Source of the DNA: Aphis gossypii
Taxonomy: Eukaryota; Arthropoda; Insecta; Hemiptera; Aphididae
Assembly: GCF_020184175.1 (NCBI RefSeq)
Contig: NC_065532.1
Location: 12,028,001 to 12,092,000, forward strand
Reading direction: 5' to 3'
Length of the DNA stretch: 64,000 nucleotides
Shown: one piece after another, positions 50,701-64,000 of the stretch
How the letters are laid out: each line of letters starts with the position of its first letter
How positions within the stretch are numbered: position 1 is the first letter of the stretch
Notes under the pieces: generated by a model
Told to the model about the DNA's origin: nothing
Seen by the model: only the letters and a program-made list of their open reading frames with translations
Database searches by the model: none
Position numbers and translations under genes: made by a program

Positions 50701-53700
50701 AAAAACGTACCTATATAATATAATATAATAAAATGTTACGTTACTAGACAGTAGACGGCATAGTTTAAATTATTATTACTATTATTATTATTATCGTTAT
50801 TATTGTACGTATTGTATTCGGTGTAATTGTGTTATCCGCGTGCGAGAATTTTAAACAGAAAATAGATTTTATCAGATTTGTTTCCAAATCACATCTGCAT
50901 GACAATGAATATTGAATACCTAAACTATAAAACTCTACCATATCAGACCCTTAACTCTAAAGAAATTAAAATAGAAGAAAATTGCAAAATATAAAGGAAA
51001 AATCGCTCTGATTAAACGATATAAGCTTCGATCAAAGTATTTTTTACAACGATTATTGATGAAATAACAATAGATATGGGATTAAAATAAAATTCTTTTA
51101 AAAATTGAAAATAATCTGACTTGTGATATAGCCTCACAATATTTTACTGACTGGGTAGTTAAAAGTTAAATAATAGTAATTACTAATCAAATACTAACCA
51201 CTATAATCATAAATCATAGAAGTCAGCCACAAATTACAGTAGTCAGAATTCAATCAATATGAGACAATAACATACTTATATAATAGAAAAATTATTTCAT
51301 ACATTTATATTTTGATATATTTAAAAAAAATAAATATTAAAAAACTATGTCTTAACTCTTGATCTCTGCAACTTAAGTAAAATAATATGTAGGTATACAT
51401 TATTTAAATTCAAAAATTTATCATGATTAATATTATACTCAAATTAGCATAGTAAATAGTAGAAAATTATATGTTTAACTATTAATCACTCAATTATTTG
51501 CTTTACTTTTAAGTTTTAATACATAGAATATATTTTCAACACGCGATCAAATGCTTTTCTTATCTTCTGATTCGAAAAGTATATTATTTGCAATCACAAA
51601 GTTTATTAAAAAGCATTTGTATGACCATATTTTTTGTAAAAATATACGTATATTATTTCGATATTTTTCTATAATGGTCACGTTTAAAAAAAAAAAATTG
51701 ACTTATTATATAATTGTATATTTTTATACATTACGTAATCTAAACTTTATTACGAAATATAGCAATCAGTCGTAGAAATACATATTTCTATTATAAAAAG
51801 AAAAATGTACTCCTGAACTGTATTCAACGTGTACCTAAATTATAATGAAGATTAGAGACTTTTACATTTAACATGGTTAAATATACGAGTATACTTGTAT
51901 ATTTTGAGAATATCAAAAAAGTTACATACGAATCCTTTTATACAGTAACAAGCTAAGTTATAAGACATGGGGCATAGCATATTTTTGTGTACAGTACTTT
52001 TTCTTTTGTGTCATATTATATTATACGTACTAAACATATAAATAGATACTTCTAAAACTTAATACTTAACTAATTAAATTTCAGAATTTACATACATCAA
52101 TTATTTTTCATAACTATAGTTGTATCTAATTTATATTTATACACAATACACATGAATAACTCATATATTTTTCGATTAGGCAATCTTAAGTTGATTAACT
52201 AAAGAAAATCGTATAAGCTAACATATTTTGATTTACCCGATTTATCATGGTTTTAAATAAAATAAATATGTTTACTGCAAGACTTTCCCACATAAAATTA
52301 TCATTTTTGTCAATAACTAATATGCACTTATCGTATATAATATTTACTAATCAGAACATAGAAAAGTACATTGGCTACAAAAAATCTTTTATCGATAATT
52401 ACGTTCAAATAAGTAGGTAATTTTTTTATATATCTATACAGATTATACATATTTATTATTTTTTATTCGTATATAGTTATATTACCTTTTACCTTTTTAC
52501 CCGAGTCATTTTGAGACAAGAACGTTGTTCGTTATAGAATACAATAAATTATAATACTATACTTATAAAATATTATATACCTATGTAAGATCTGACATCG
52601 TATATTTTATAATCACAGCATTTTTTTTTTTCAGGAAAATTTGTCCTTATCATAATTTTTATCCGAACCATTAGAACGCCAGGTAATGCATTAAACATTT
52701 TTTTAAAAAAAAAATTAACGCTATTGTCTAATTGTATAAAGCATAAAGCCCATTGTTTCTATACAATACTCGGGTTTCTTATAATATGTTTTATGACGTA
52801 GATATACCAAAGGGAATAATATAATGAATATTATAACTTGGATGTGAGGTAATTACCGTAGATACACGTGTTTATTATACGCACGGTAGTGTATATCTTC
52901 AGACAAGGTCATCAGCTTTCCGCTACCTTAACGAGTGTTCTAAGTTAATAATCTTTGGGAATGTATGTTCCTCGTGGCTTGAATATTCAAACGCCAAATG
53001 AAGCTCAATGAAAGAAGATTTTTTTGTTTAAGATAAAAAAAAAAAAAAAAATGCTAATAAATTAGAAATAATAAAGTGTGAAATTATCTGTGAAAAAAAA
53101 ATTAGTACATTTATAATAGAATCTTGAGCGATAAATAAAACGATCTGCGTAATTTAATATGTTAAGCCATACTATTTAAAAATAATTGATACACGAACAT
53201 TTTAATTAGAATTGTATATCCTATTATAATAATCATTAATTTCATTAACGTACTAAAAACCTTGACTTTCCAATACAGTAGAGATAAAAAGGTCGAATTT
53301 TTAGTGTATAAGCTCTTAACATTTGTAAAAAGTATCTACCCAAAATCTTACTATATTACATCAATAAACTTTTGGGTATAATATCCTATAAGTACCTACT
53401 CGTAATTTACGATTATTTACATTATTTATTCTTTATTAATAGTAAATATGAAATAATGGTAAACTATAGTGATTAACAACCGTCACACTCATGACCGTTT
53501 GATATTCAAATATTTTGTGATTGGTAAATTTAATAAATATCTAAATGCGTATCTATTATGTATAACTAGTATATAGTTAATAATCTGAATAGGTTATAAT
53601 ACAAAAATGTGATAAAAAAAAAAAAAATGACATCTACCCGTATTATTATTAATTAAGACATAAACAAATTATATTATTATATACTGATACTGTATTTATA

Positions 53701-53790
53701 TAAATGTGTATTTTTTTTTCTTGACAAATTTTTGACTTTATTATGCATTAGTTTGACTCAATGGACTACTTTTTAATTAGTCCTCCTCAG
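50701..53790. other. AT-rich non-coding DNA
   Basis: Only one frame above 60 codons (74, plus, 51551-51775), with random-like composition. A slightly GC-richer string lies at 52850-53000. No other structure is seen. Confidence 0.7.
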
Positions 53791-54130
53791 TCATTAATTT
53801 AAAGAATTTTCAGTACAACGAAACGTGTTTTGTTAAAATTACGATAGCCGTTTTTAGATGTTATATGGGGGAAGTAAGTTGGCCTCTAAATGGTGTGTGC
53901 CAACAATAAACATCAGAACAGTGAGAGCCGGAGGCATTTTAAATGAGAGAGAAAAAATTCGTCCGCGTTTAGGGAATTAACCGGTGAATTAAACATACAT
54001 ATACTTGAGTCCACAGCGTGACGTTTTCCCGTTCAAATGTCCACTTTTCGTTTTTTAATCCGTACTCACAGCTATACATAGTACAGCAAAACGATTTTTG
54101 TAATCGACAGAAAATTTAAACGAATTGAAA
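53791..54130. other. Mildly GC-richer patch
   Basis: Contains GGGGGAAGTAAGTTGGCC (GTAAGT at about 53874, donor-like), GAGAGCCGGAGGCATT and GTCCGCGTTTAGGGAATTAACCG. No open frame of note. It might be a regulatory element; evidence is compositional. Confidence 0.2.
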
Positions 54131-56990
54131 CTGATCGAATCAATATTATTCGGAATTATGCTAATCGTGTGAATAATGCATAAAATCAGTTAAAATAAAA
54201 TTCTAGCTTATTTCATTTACTAGTGACAAGTATAAAAATACTCAAGTCACAGTTTTTTTTTTTTTTGCTTATTTTTACCAAACCAATTATAATAATATTA
54301 TGATCGGAAAAAAACAATCAAACACAATTCCGTTGTACCTATAACGTGTTATATTATACCTATCTTGTATCTATAAATACGAGTAAATTATACAAATAAG
54401 TATATTTGTCTATATTACACACGTTATTTTACAGATATCTTATTATTTTTTGAATTTTAATTTACTCTACAGTATTTTCCAAAATACGATTATTTTCACC
54501 ACCATACACTGTGCACTGAATGTCAAATTAAAATCAATATGAATAATTTACTTTTTACAGAATTCTAAAACAACAGTATTTTTTTGGTAATTGCGTGTCT
54601 AGATGTAAAAACAATTGACAGTCGTTAAATAATGTAGGTACAAATTTTAAATAAAACCCAATAAAATAGAATGCTATAAAAGCCTAATATTAATTTTTTT
54701 TTAACAATACCTTGAGTCAATAAAATGTATTAATATTTTAATAATTCAAAATATACTATTACAACTTTTATGACTGGGCTATTAAAAACAAAATACAAAT
54801 TAAATGCTTTTTATTTTCACTAAAATTAATACCTATCCATATATTAAACTATTCGTTTAACGAGTTTTTCTTACGAGAAAATTCGTCACTGAAGAATGAT
54901 ACCGTAAGCCAAGCTTAATAACAATATTTTAATCCATTATATATTATGTACCTTAATTTTTTTTTTCTAGATAAAAATTATGAATAAAAAATAACAACGT
55001 GTAGTGAACAAAGCAGCCAAAAAGAGATTAATGTTATCTTTAATTTATTGTTGTCCTACAGCCAAGAGTTTTCAATGTTTTACGAGATGATTACTTTTAA
55101 ACTGGCAGTTTTGATAAACGGAATTAATTAAATTTCTTGAGTTATAAACGGAGAAAATGCAATATTTTTCCATCACACTCCTAAAAATTGTCAAGCGATA
55201 TAGCTTTATATACCTACATATATTTTATTTTATATGATTATTATTATGTTCATTGTTCATGCTTTTTGAAGCTAAATAATAAATATTCCGACATTTGATA
55301 TTGTCGAGACTCGAACAATCGATGTATTTCCGAGTGTAAACACAAACCAAAGCCACCATGACAATTTTACGTATAATACGGGATTATAATAAAACAAAAT
55401 AAAACAAATCTACGTTATCAAGTAAAAACACTGACTCCTTTGTCGTTTAACAAACACGGTGGATTCAAACAAATATTTTCGTTTTTATTTTCTACGATCA
55501 ATAAGGATAACTTACTATTGCAATGGTTTTGTAGAACCACAATGTAATACTTTACGTAAACCAAGTACACAATAAAAATAACTCCGAAACTTGATTTTAT
55601 TAAATTAAAAAAGAAATGCCAACAATTCTCCTTTATAATATCATATTATTATTATTATTATTATTTTATTATTATATATTATTTTATATTATGCTACTCT
55701 TGAAATTCTGATAAACATTCTTAAAAGTACCTTTATTTTTCAAAACAACACACATACAGTAGTATTGTATTATTATTTGATCGAATAAATAAAAGCTATA
55801 ATATTAAGTAATGTTTCAAATAATTTTTAATCTTGAATTTAACGTAATATGTACGAGGCAATAAAAAAAGAAGCCAACTATTGAGAATATATTGAAATTG
55901 AGACAAATTTCTTTCACGTCTGTCAAGTTTATTAAATCAAACAACTGAGACGTTAACTACGATAGAATTATTTCCATCTCGTTCACATTTTCTTTTTTTC
56001 GTACAATAATAACAACTCAATTATACACCAAATCACCAATATATACAATAAATGCGCCGTAATGGCCAAAACCTACATCTAAAATATATACACAGTGTAC
56101 ATATGATATAATAATAAACTACAATAGCGTTCTCTACTCTCGATGGGGTGCTGCATAAAATAAAATATTATTAAATGAACCACAAATGCATTTCGACACT
56201 GTTATAATAGAACTATTTCACACAACGGCTAAAACAACAAGGTACAATTTTCTTATTGAACCATTTTGATAATAAACTTGTTTGAACACTTCCAAAAGGA
56301 TTTTAATTGAAACCCCTAGTATGACCGCAAACATAATATCCATCTTAAGGAAAATGTGTTTTCATTATTGCATTATAATTTGAAATTTCCCATAGATTAA
56401 ACATGTATTTGACGCGTATATAATAATATAATTACTAACCATATATAATCTACATAATAATATTAATACATGGTTTTTCACATTATAAAAACCATTATTT
56501 CGAGAAAAAAAAGTCGTTATATAAACATAAATATATATATATATATTATGATTTATAATCAATAATCAAATATGAATTAAAAACGTTAATACCAATAAGC
56601 CATGCATTTTTGTAAATTATAAGACTAATCAAACTTTAGGCAAATCAAAAACTAAATAAGAAAATATAAAAAAATGTATAATTTTATTCTCCAAATATTA
56701 TGTTTTAAAAAAGTTTACAAAACTATTGTACCTACTATTGGTTTTTTGATTGCATTTAAACTATTTAATTAGCGATTTATTAAATAGATTGAATATTTAT
56801 TTTCTCTAGTGCGTACACAAATAATTTTAAAATATAAGGTCCATATTATAACATTATATTAACCACTAGGGCACTAGGCTATAGTATCTGTTCCTGTTTC
56901 TGGAAAAATGACACTTGATGAGCGTATTACAATATTTCAACGATAAACAAATTAATTTCTATAATGTGTTTCGAGATAATCACATTTGAA
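54131..56990. other. AT-rich non-coding DNA
   Basis: Contains an ATT trinucleotide tract at about 55644-55666 and a TA tract at about 56530-56547. No credible gene. Confidence 0.7.
55644..55666. repeat. (ATT)n microsatellite
   Basis: About seven ATT units, continuing imperfectly into TTTTATTATTATATATT. Confidence 0.85.
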
Positions 56991-57446
56991 ATCGCAATTG
57001 CGTAGGTATACATCGTTATAATCGGATTCGGTAGTCACGGTAAAGACATCTCGTCAAAGCGCATTCTAATTGACCGTTGCGGCACTGATCATACGACTCG
57101 TGTTGTTACACGAAACCAGCAACGTTCACGGGGAGGTGAAAAAAATAAACTTAACAACACTAACAGAGGTAGATGGGTGGGCAGGTGCACGTGTTCGACA
57201 CGTACCTATAAACGTTTCAAAGTCCCGACGTTTTCCTCCGGTTTGGCAAATATTTGCCAAAACAAATCCATATAATATACACTTACGTCGTAAATATAAA
57301 TAAAAAATCTCGTTTCGAATTCAAAATATCACTCGGCCACTTTTCCCGTGACCCGAATCATACTTTTATTTTTGTAAGCGCACGCACACAGCTCGTTCAC
57401 ACGCGTGTAGAAGGTTTTATCGTAGTGACGTGACTGCAAACTACAC

Positions 57447-57489
57447 GCACACACACACACATACGTACACAACAAACACACACACACAC
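57447..57489. repeat. Two neighbouring (CA)n tracts
   Basis: CA runs at about 57447-57461 and 57475-57489 separated by ATACGTACACAAC. Confidence 0.85.
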
Positions 57490-57751
57490 TAGAATTATAG
57501 TAGTCAACCCTCCCCCCTAACCCTGACCAGCGTTTAGAACACATGTGCCACTGCCGGAAATGTAGTGGGGAAAAAAATGAGTAAGGCCACAAAAAAAAAA
57601 AAAAACAAACAAAGTTCGGTTGTGTAATATACCACATATTATTATTATTGTTATATGACTATGCGGCGTGCCTTACAAACGGGTGAAAAACGGAAATCAG
57701 ACAGGCGACGGTTTATCAACGACGGACTACCAGCTCGCTGTCGGGGGAGGT

Positions 57752-57771
57752 GGCTATATCGTAATATAGCC
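57752..57771. repeat. Hairpin GGCTATAT-CGTA-ATATAGCC
   Basis: Perfect 8-bp arms with a four-base loop. The flanks GGGGGAGGT and CTAGACCCACCC extend the pairing imperfectly. It lies in a CpG-containing patch. Confidence 0.8.
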
Positions 57772-57860
57772 CTAGACCCACCCAACGGCTTTTCTCCGTG
57801 TACACACAATCCACTTTCAAATTTAAACAACACTGATAAATGTATAGAAAAAAAATATAG

Positions 57861-58150
57861 ATTATAAAAAATGTGATTTCTCCGAATAGCGGAAAATATT
57901 ACATTTTTTCAACCAAAAATCAAATAAACTGCTTTGATAACTTCTTCAAATTTTAGTAATGATACCGAAATTCCAAAAATATCAAACGTCAAAACTACTT
58001 AAATATCTTATTGTGAAAATATAATATTAATATTATGTCGAATAGAATTTTACACATTGAAAAATCGTAAGGTTAAGAAATACATTTTTGTATGAACTAG
58101 CCATAATTTCTTTGACCTACTATTTGAGAATAATAATATGCAAAAACATT
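57861..58150. other. AT-rich non-coding DNA
   Basis: Nothing recognisable. Confidence 0.7.
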
Positions 58151-58460
58151 TAAATGTAATGTCGGCACTGGTCATTAAAACGTCCTGCGGAAGTTCCTGT
58201 TGAATCGCATTAGACACGTCGTCGTTATAATGTTATTTGCATCAATCGCCGACGATGGAAACCACGAATAGAACTTTACTCGAAAAAGCCTCACGCGCTG
58301 GGTCAGATGCGGCAGATATGGTCCTAATATCGCACGGACGAAATTCGAAGAAACCCCCCATCGCGATTCATCGATTCCCACTTCGAGAACCTTCGCATCC
58401 AAATATCATGTATATTAATAGCGGGCGTTTCGCAATGATGTGGGCACCGTAGTAAATAAT
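58151..58460. promoter_or_regulatory. GC-richer patch with an octamer motif
   Basis: Composition is clearly less AT-rich than the surroundings. ATTTGCAT, the POU-factor octamer, lies at 58235-58242. Frames of 71 codons (58237-58452, plus) and 75 codons (58175-58402, minus) overlap almost fully; neither has a domain I know. It is most likely a non-coding element, with a short unknown exon as the alternative. Confidence 0.25.
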
Positions 58461-61400
58461 AACGAATAATGATTGTACCGCTGTTACAAAATTCACGAGC
58501 GGTCTTACATTATGGTCGTATGTATAGTTATCTGCATACCGCAATCAATAATGTTATTATGTTGTAGGTATAATATTATTATAATAATTTAATAGGTATG
58601 CTCTGCTCAATACTTAAACACAATTATTATTAAACTAACGATTTCAAATACCTACCCGCCGCCTTTATTTATTCGTGGATTTTGTTGTTTCCTCGATATT
58701 AGCCTCTATTTTAACGTTTGATTTCATGACTACCAAACCTGTTGTTTAGACTATACCTAAATAACAAAAAAATTTTATTAAATTATTTTTTCAAATACTG
58801 TTTTTTATATGTATATATATGTGTATGCATGTATATACACATACCTATATATTATAACATTGATTGGTTTTTTTTTAATGTTTTTCTTTATGATTCGTTG
58901 TAAGATACTATAACAAACTTTATGAGAACAAAAATTCTGTTGTATACTAAACGAAATCATGTGTTACCCAGTTACCCAGTTTTTTTATCTATATGATTAA
59001 CAAAACTTTTGTAAATTGACTCACATCTATTAAAATACCTCGGTAAAACATATTTCTCCAATTTATCAGTTCAATCTAACACTTCCAACAGGATATGGTC
59101 AGATCATTCACAAAAAAATATAAATACGGTTTTAGATTGAAGTTAATAAGCTAAAATATACTTAAATATTATTTTTGGTGAATTTCTGGTTACTATACAG
59201 ATGTATTGAGCTATAGCAAAATGTTATAGGTTATTATCTCATACCAATAAATGATTTTCTTAAGATATTTAAATCTTTAATTTAGATTTTGAATAAAAAA
59301 AATATGTATAAGAATAATATTTTAAGTACAGAATCAAATAAATATTATATTCAAAATTAATTTAGAATCCATACCAAAGTACCCATTTAAGATACTATAT
59401 AAATATATCTACTTGATTTTAATTTGAGGTATAGCCCATATAGGTGTAGATAAAATAAACCGAAATGATAGTCGAAACACGTAATGAACCGTGAGATATT
59501 TAAAAATCTATAAATTTTTTTTCCACTAACGGATATTTCTTCCGGGAAGACATATTTCATGGTTGAGTTGTTATGTTTCTGTGTACCGTGGTGTACAAAT
59601 CAGCACTGACTTCTTGAATCGGACGTAATGATTTTTATTAATGATGACAATACCACACTTTTAACTTTTAAGTCAGGTGGAAAAAAATCGAAATTCTTCG
59701 GCATTCAGCTTCATACTAATTCTATATTGCTAGCGTTTCGTGAATTGTATTTACAGTACACTAAATAAAAACTTTTTTTACATTTATTTGAATAAAAACG
59801 AATAATTTTCAATGACGATCAAATGATAAGCGTTACTGGATAATAAATATCAGATTTTTTAATATTCAAATAATACTTTAAATAATTTTAGTTTTATTTT
59901 AATAAAAACTATAATATGTAATTTCTATTAAAACCTAATGAAACTTTCACTTTCAATGTATTTAAGTTAAGTTTCCTGATGATAATAAAATATTTTTTCA
60001 ATAACTCGTAAACTTCTTGATAATCATCCATACATTTTTTAACTTCAAACAATTTCAAATGAAAACTAATAGCCCTTATTGGTTGAAATTAAATGAGAAA
60101 TTACTCATTCATAACAAATTTATGAACATGATGCATCAATTTAATATTAAACTGTTTGTGAAGTATAAAAAATGTAATATGTTCCGATAAAATATATAGT
60201 TAGTTGTATTTATATTTATTCAAAATATGTATTTAATATAATTTAAAACGTTTATTAAGTACACATTATATTTATATTGTAAATGATAAAAATGCATCAT
60301 AAATAATATATTAGACTATAGTAATAAATATATTCTAACCCAGTATAAACTACGATACATTTATCACCTATCGTTTCTCGTTTCCGATATTAAATCGAAT
60401 TTGTCTTACTATTCGCACTAACGAGATAACCTTTGAATGTATTTTTATATCTCCTTTTCCGTAATCAAGCACAAGAATATCAAGTGTAAATATCATTTAA
60501 GTAACCTCATTGCATTTTATTGCTAGCTATAACCATTTTACATCAGTGGATTTGTTTTACAATTCCCAAATGACACCTCTTCCAAATAAAATGTAATGTT
60601 TGTTACACAAAAATATCAAATTATTAATACACCATGTGTATGATTTTATGACAGATAACAATTTTAATTAATTTTTTTTGTTAATAGGTAATCTTAAAAA
60701 TGTAATGTTTTGTTTAAAAATTAAATTAAAATTTTAACCAGATACAATAGAATATCAGTACAGATATAAATATAATTCATACAGTGTAATGTTTGTTTCA
60801 TGAAATAACATAGTTAACAACTAAATTAATTTTTATATGAAAATGTAGACTATGCAAATGTGTTTGTAATTTGGAAATAAAATTATCTAAATGACATTGA
60901 CAAAATGTACTAAAATTTACAAGTAAAAGGTTATTCATTTGAACAAAATTAAAAAATACAATTATTAATATTTTAAAAGATAGAAATAAAACTTCCTTAT
61001 CTATCACAAAGTTCAAATCCCAAATGATTTTACCGAAGCAAGTTTATATTTCATCAGCTGACATAGACAATAATATAACGTAATAACGGTATAAATCAAT
61101 TTGGTTAATAATTATGGTAAAAAAAAAGTTATGAACAAAAAATATTAAGCTCTACCCGCCTAGCCAGACAATTTAAATAAATTGATATTTTTAGTCTAGA
61201 CTTAAGAATAAATATAAATACAGCATAAAACGTAGAATATTGTCTTTTAAAACCAATTTCAAACAAAAACTAATAAATTAAAACAAATACTTATAACTAA
61301 GAAAATCTGTAGATTAAAAAAAATATATTCTTCTAAATTTAAACATTTAAACAAATATATTATTAAAGCATTTTAGCACAAGTATAAATTATTAACTGTT

Positions 61401-64000
61401 ATAATAAATTAGAAAATAAAATGTGTATAAAATACCAAATATAACTTATAAAAAATGAACATATTTATATTTTTATAAATAAAAATGTAAACCTAAGATA
61501 AATGTGATATTTCAGATAAATATAAAATAAATTACATAATATTTTAAGAATTTAAAATTAATAGGTTCTTTAACAGGAATTAATAAATAAAAATATTAAT
61601 TATTAAATCTCAGAGTTAACTTATTAAAATATATACATATTTCTACTCCTTCGATATAATTTATTAAAATGTTAGCAAAATAAACCTGAAACTGAAAGGA
61701 ATGTACTAAAATGTTTGAATATACGTAACCAAAATAGTATTCTGGTTGAAGTACAGTTTAATGATACTGAAAATTGGATAACAAAGTTATAGGACATTTT
61801 TCACACATATTACTTTCCGGAAGTTTTATGTATAGCATAAAAATGCGTGAGTGTGTTTATTATCGTGTTCATGTGTTCATGTTTAGATAAATTTGACTGA
61901 CATACACCTGAATAAGAAAAATAAACACATTCGTTGAACTTTTGACCCGTATTTCGACCATAAGCAGCAATTTTTGTTTTAAACACAACTATTTTTCTGC
62001 TGTCATCATAATTCGATTTATTGTACCTTTTTAGAGGATCAGTAAAATAAGTATGCTGAATACGCGAAACCTACCCCCGTGGGAAATATGATGTTTAAAG
62101 AATATTACTAATAAGTTTTGTACAATAAATATTTTTAGTAAGGTTAAGTTATGATTGAACATAAAAAGATTATGACAAATTTGTTCGTATTTTATTATAC
62201 ACATTCAATTAAATATTTTTATATTATAGCAAACATGCATTTGTTTCATAATTATCTAGTAAAGTAACTATCAAATTTTAGTAAGCGTTTAACAAATGTT
62301 GAGGTATTCGAGTTATTAAAACATAAACCACCTTCTTCACCACCCAATGGAAAATATATATCGTAGGCTGACAAATCATTTCCATTCAGATTCGTTTTCA
62401 TATACTTATCATTGTATTCAAATTTCACTCACCCATTAGAGTGACCTACTCTATATCCGAAATCCACTCAATAACTTCTGTACAGCAGAGCGTTACCCAT
62501 ATGACCACCCTTTTTTAATTTGATATGGATAAATTTTTACCTTGTATTCCGTAGTTTGTATATAACTTAAAATTGCAGCTTCATATATTATTTTAAAATA
62601 GGTATCTAAGAAATAAAATTTAACAGCATATATATAATTACAGTATAAAACATCTACTAAACAAGTAACTTAATTCATATTATTATTATATTGTTTTAGT
62701 TTTTGAGATAATATGGATAAAATATAAATGATACCTACTTCTTAAAGATAAGTTCAATACCTAGTACCTATACATTATGCAATATTTAATTTCCAAATAA
62801 AAAATTGTGAAAATCTATATTAGTAATAATTAAATTGGTGTTATTTAACACTGAAAGCAAATTGTTTTAACCGAAACGGTTCCAGTTCTCGAATACATTT
62901 ATACTAACACGGCGACATAGATAGGCAATTTAGCTACAGCAATGTCATGCATCAGTTTTCCCGTTGCTCATAAATCATAACTATTATATTATTTGTTAGT
63001 AATATATTTCAATAACAAAATTATGATCATGATACAAATTGTAATCATAATGACATTGTAAAATATAATTTATGCTAATAAACCAGACATTCATTAAGGA
63101 TAACTTTTACACTTATTTTCCAGTTAAAAATTTGACTCCAATGATTGACTGCTAAACAATCCATAAAATTTGTACCTAGTCTATTACACTACATATTTTA
63201 AAAGTCGATGTGTACATTGTTGTGTAGTTAATTTAAAGTGTACAATTTTAATTTTATGAATGTTGTGCGTATAGTGTAATATCCGTATAACATCAAGATA
63301 GATAAGTTTTATTTCGAGTTGAAGAGAAACTTGTAATAAAATATGTGACAATGTTTTAAATGTATTAATGTTAAATAAAAAATTAATAAATAGTATTGAT
63401 TAAATATTAAATATCAGAAAAAATGTATTCCTTTTGTTATAAGTTAGATTAATCTTAAGACGTTGTTAAAAGAAATAATATCTGTATTCACAATAAAGCT
63501 CGTGAAAAAGGATAATCATGATGAGGTTACTCTAATACAGTAGATTGAAATAATCTAGTAAGGTCTTATAGTGTCATGAAAAAAAAACTATTTATCATGT
63601 ACTTGAATAAATTTAACAGAATCTCCACAAAACGAGTATTTGAGGTATTTATAATATATAAAAACGATTAAGCTTTTCAAAAAATGTATTAAAACTATTA
63701 AATTATTATAAGTACATTTATCGTTGATTTCATAGACCGAAAATAACTTTAAACTTAAAAAATAAATATTTTTCAGTTATTCATATTACTATTAAGATAA
63801 AAATAATGATCATTTTAAATTCGCTTTAAACTTCCACAGCCTAATTCTAATTTATCTAATCCTACAAAATAATTATTTCTTCGTTAGATAGAAAATTAAT
63901 TCCTAAAACCTCTAATAGGCTTTTCAAAATGGTACTCCGTAGGACAATTTACCCTACTTCAAATAATCCCCCTCTAAAATCTACCAAATTTTCCTTTCTA
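58461..64000. other. AT-rich non-coding DNA to the window end
   Basis: One frame above 60 codons (72, minus, 60798-61016), with random-like F/L/I/N composition. GTTACCCA is duplicated in tandem at 58963-58978. Slightly less AT-rich strings occur at 61800-62060, 62330-62520 and at the very end (63890-64000), without open frames or recognisable elements. Confidence 0.65.

Larger units (their letters stand above)
56991..57860. promoter_or_regulatory. CpG-containing region, possible regulatory DNA
   Basis: Two GC-richer stretches, 57060-57260 and 57650-57800, flank a CA-rich part. Open frames of 60-102 codons occur on both strands (57070-57303 plus, 57329-57637 minus, 57655-57867 plus, 57651-57833 minus). 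None is recognisable, and the paired opposite-strand frames point to composition rather than coding. It carries the hairpin at 57752. Confidence 0.25.

Noticed and set aside
57655..57867. 70-codon plus-strand frame opposite a 60-codon minus-strand frame
   Set aside because: Both are positively charged, unrecognised and mutually overlapping, consistent with local composition.

Overview
This window looks like non-coding insect DNA, most probably from an aphid. It is very AT-rich, dense in TA and ATT/AAT strings, and carries the recurrent motif GGTACCTA/TAGGTACCTAC (for example near 910, 8655, 8999, 12373, 43213), which I associate with aphid genomes. Three diverged copies of a dispersed repeat that I recognise as an aphid-type family support this. 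The organism call is an inference; I cannot name a species.

I find no protein-coding gene that I can support in 64 kb. The longest open frames (190, 169, 161 and 151 codons) either translate low-complexity CpG-rich DNA or have no recognisable domain. I found no tRNA, rRNA, CRISPR, bacterial or viral gene. The window is best read as an intergenic gene desert or part of one very long intron.

Layout. 1-20 kb is AT-rich background with a few less AT-rich blocks (2.3-3.3, 5.7-6.3, 7.5-7.7, 8.4-8.6, 12.2-12.6 and 18.0-18.8 kb), dispersed-repeat copy A (8.8-10.5 kb) and a 299-bp hAT-type miniature element with clear terminal inverted repeats (14832-15130). From 19.3 to 28 kb the composition changes: CpG-rich blocks at 20.8-21.5 and 26.3-27.75 kb look like promoter or 5' exon DNA, and the first ends close to a consensus splice donor. 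28-45 kb is AT-rich again, with mildly GC-richer patches at 31.5-31.9 and 33.2-35.5 kb and repeat copies B (38.9-39.5 kb) and C (43.6-44.7 kb). 45.9-50.7 kb is a second compositionally distinct zone, with a cluster of perfect palindromes (46.16-46.61 kb), several microsatellites and a third CpG-rich block (49.55-50.35 kb). 50.7-64 kb is AT-rich background apart from patches at 53.8-54.1, 57.0-57.85 and 58.15-58.45 kb.

If genes are involved, the three CpG-rich blocks are the best candidates for alternative promoters, non-coding first exons or enhancers of a gene whose coding exons lie outside the window. That is a hypothesis from composition plus one good donor-like site. Transcript or chromatin data would be decisive. 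I found no convincing new biological system here.
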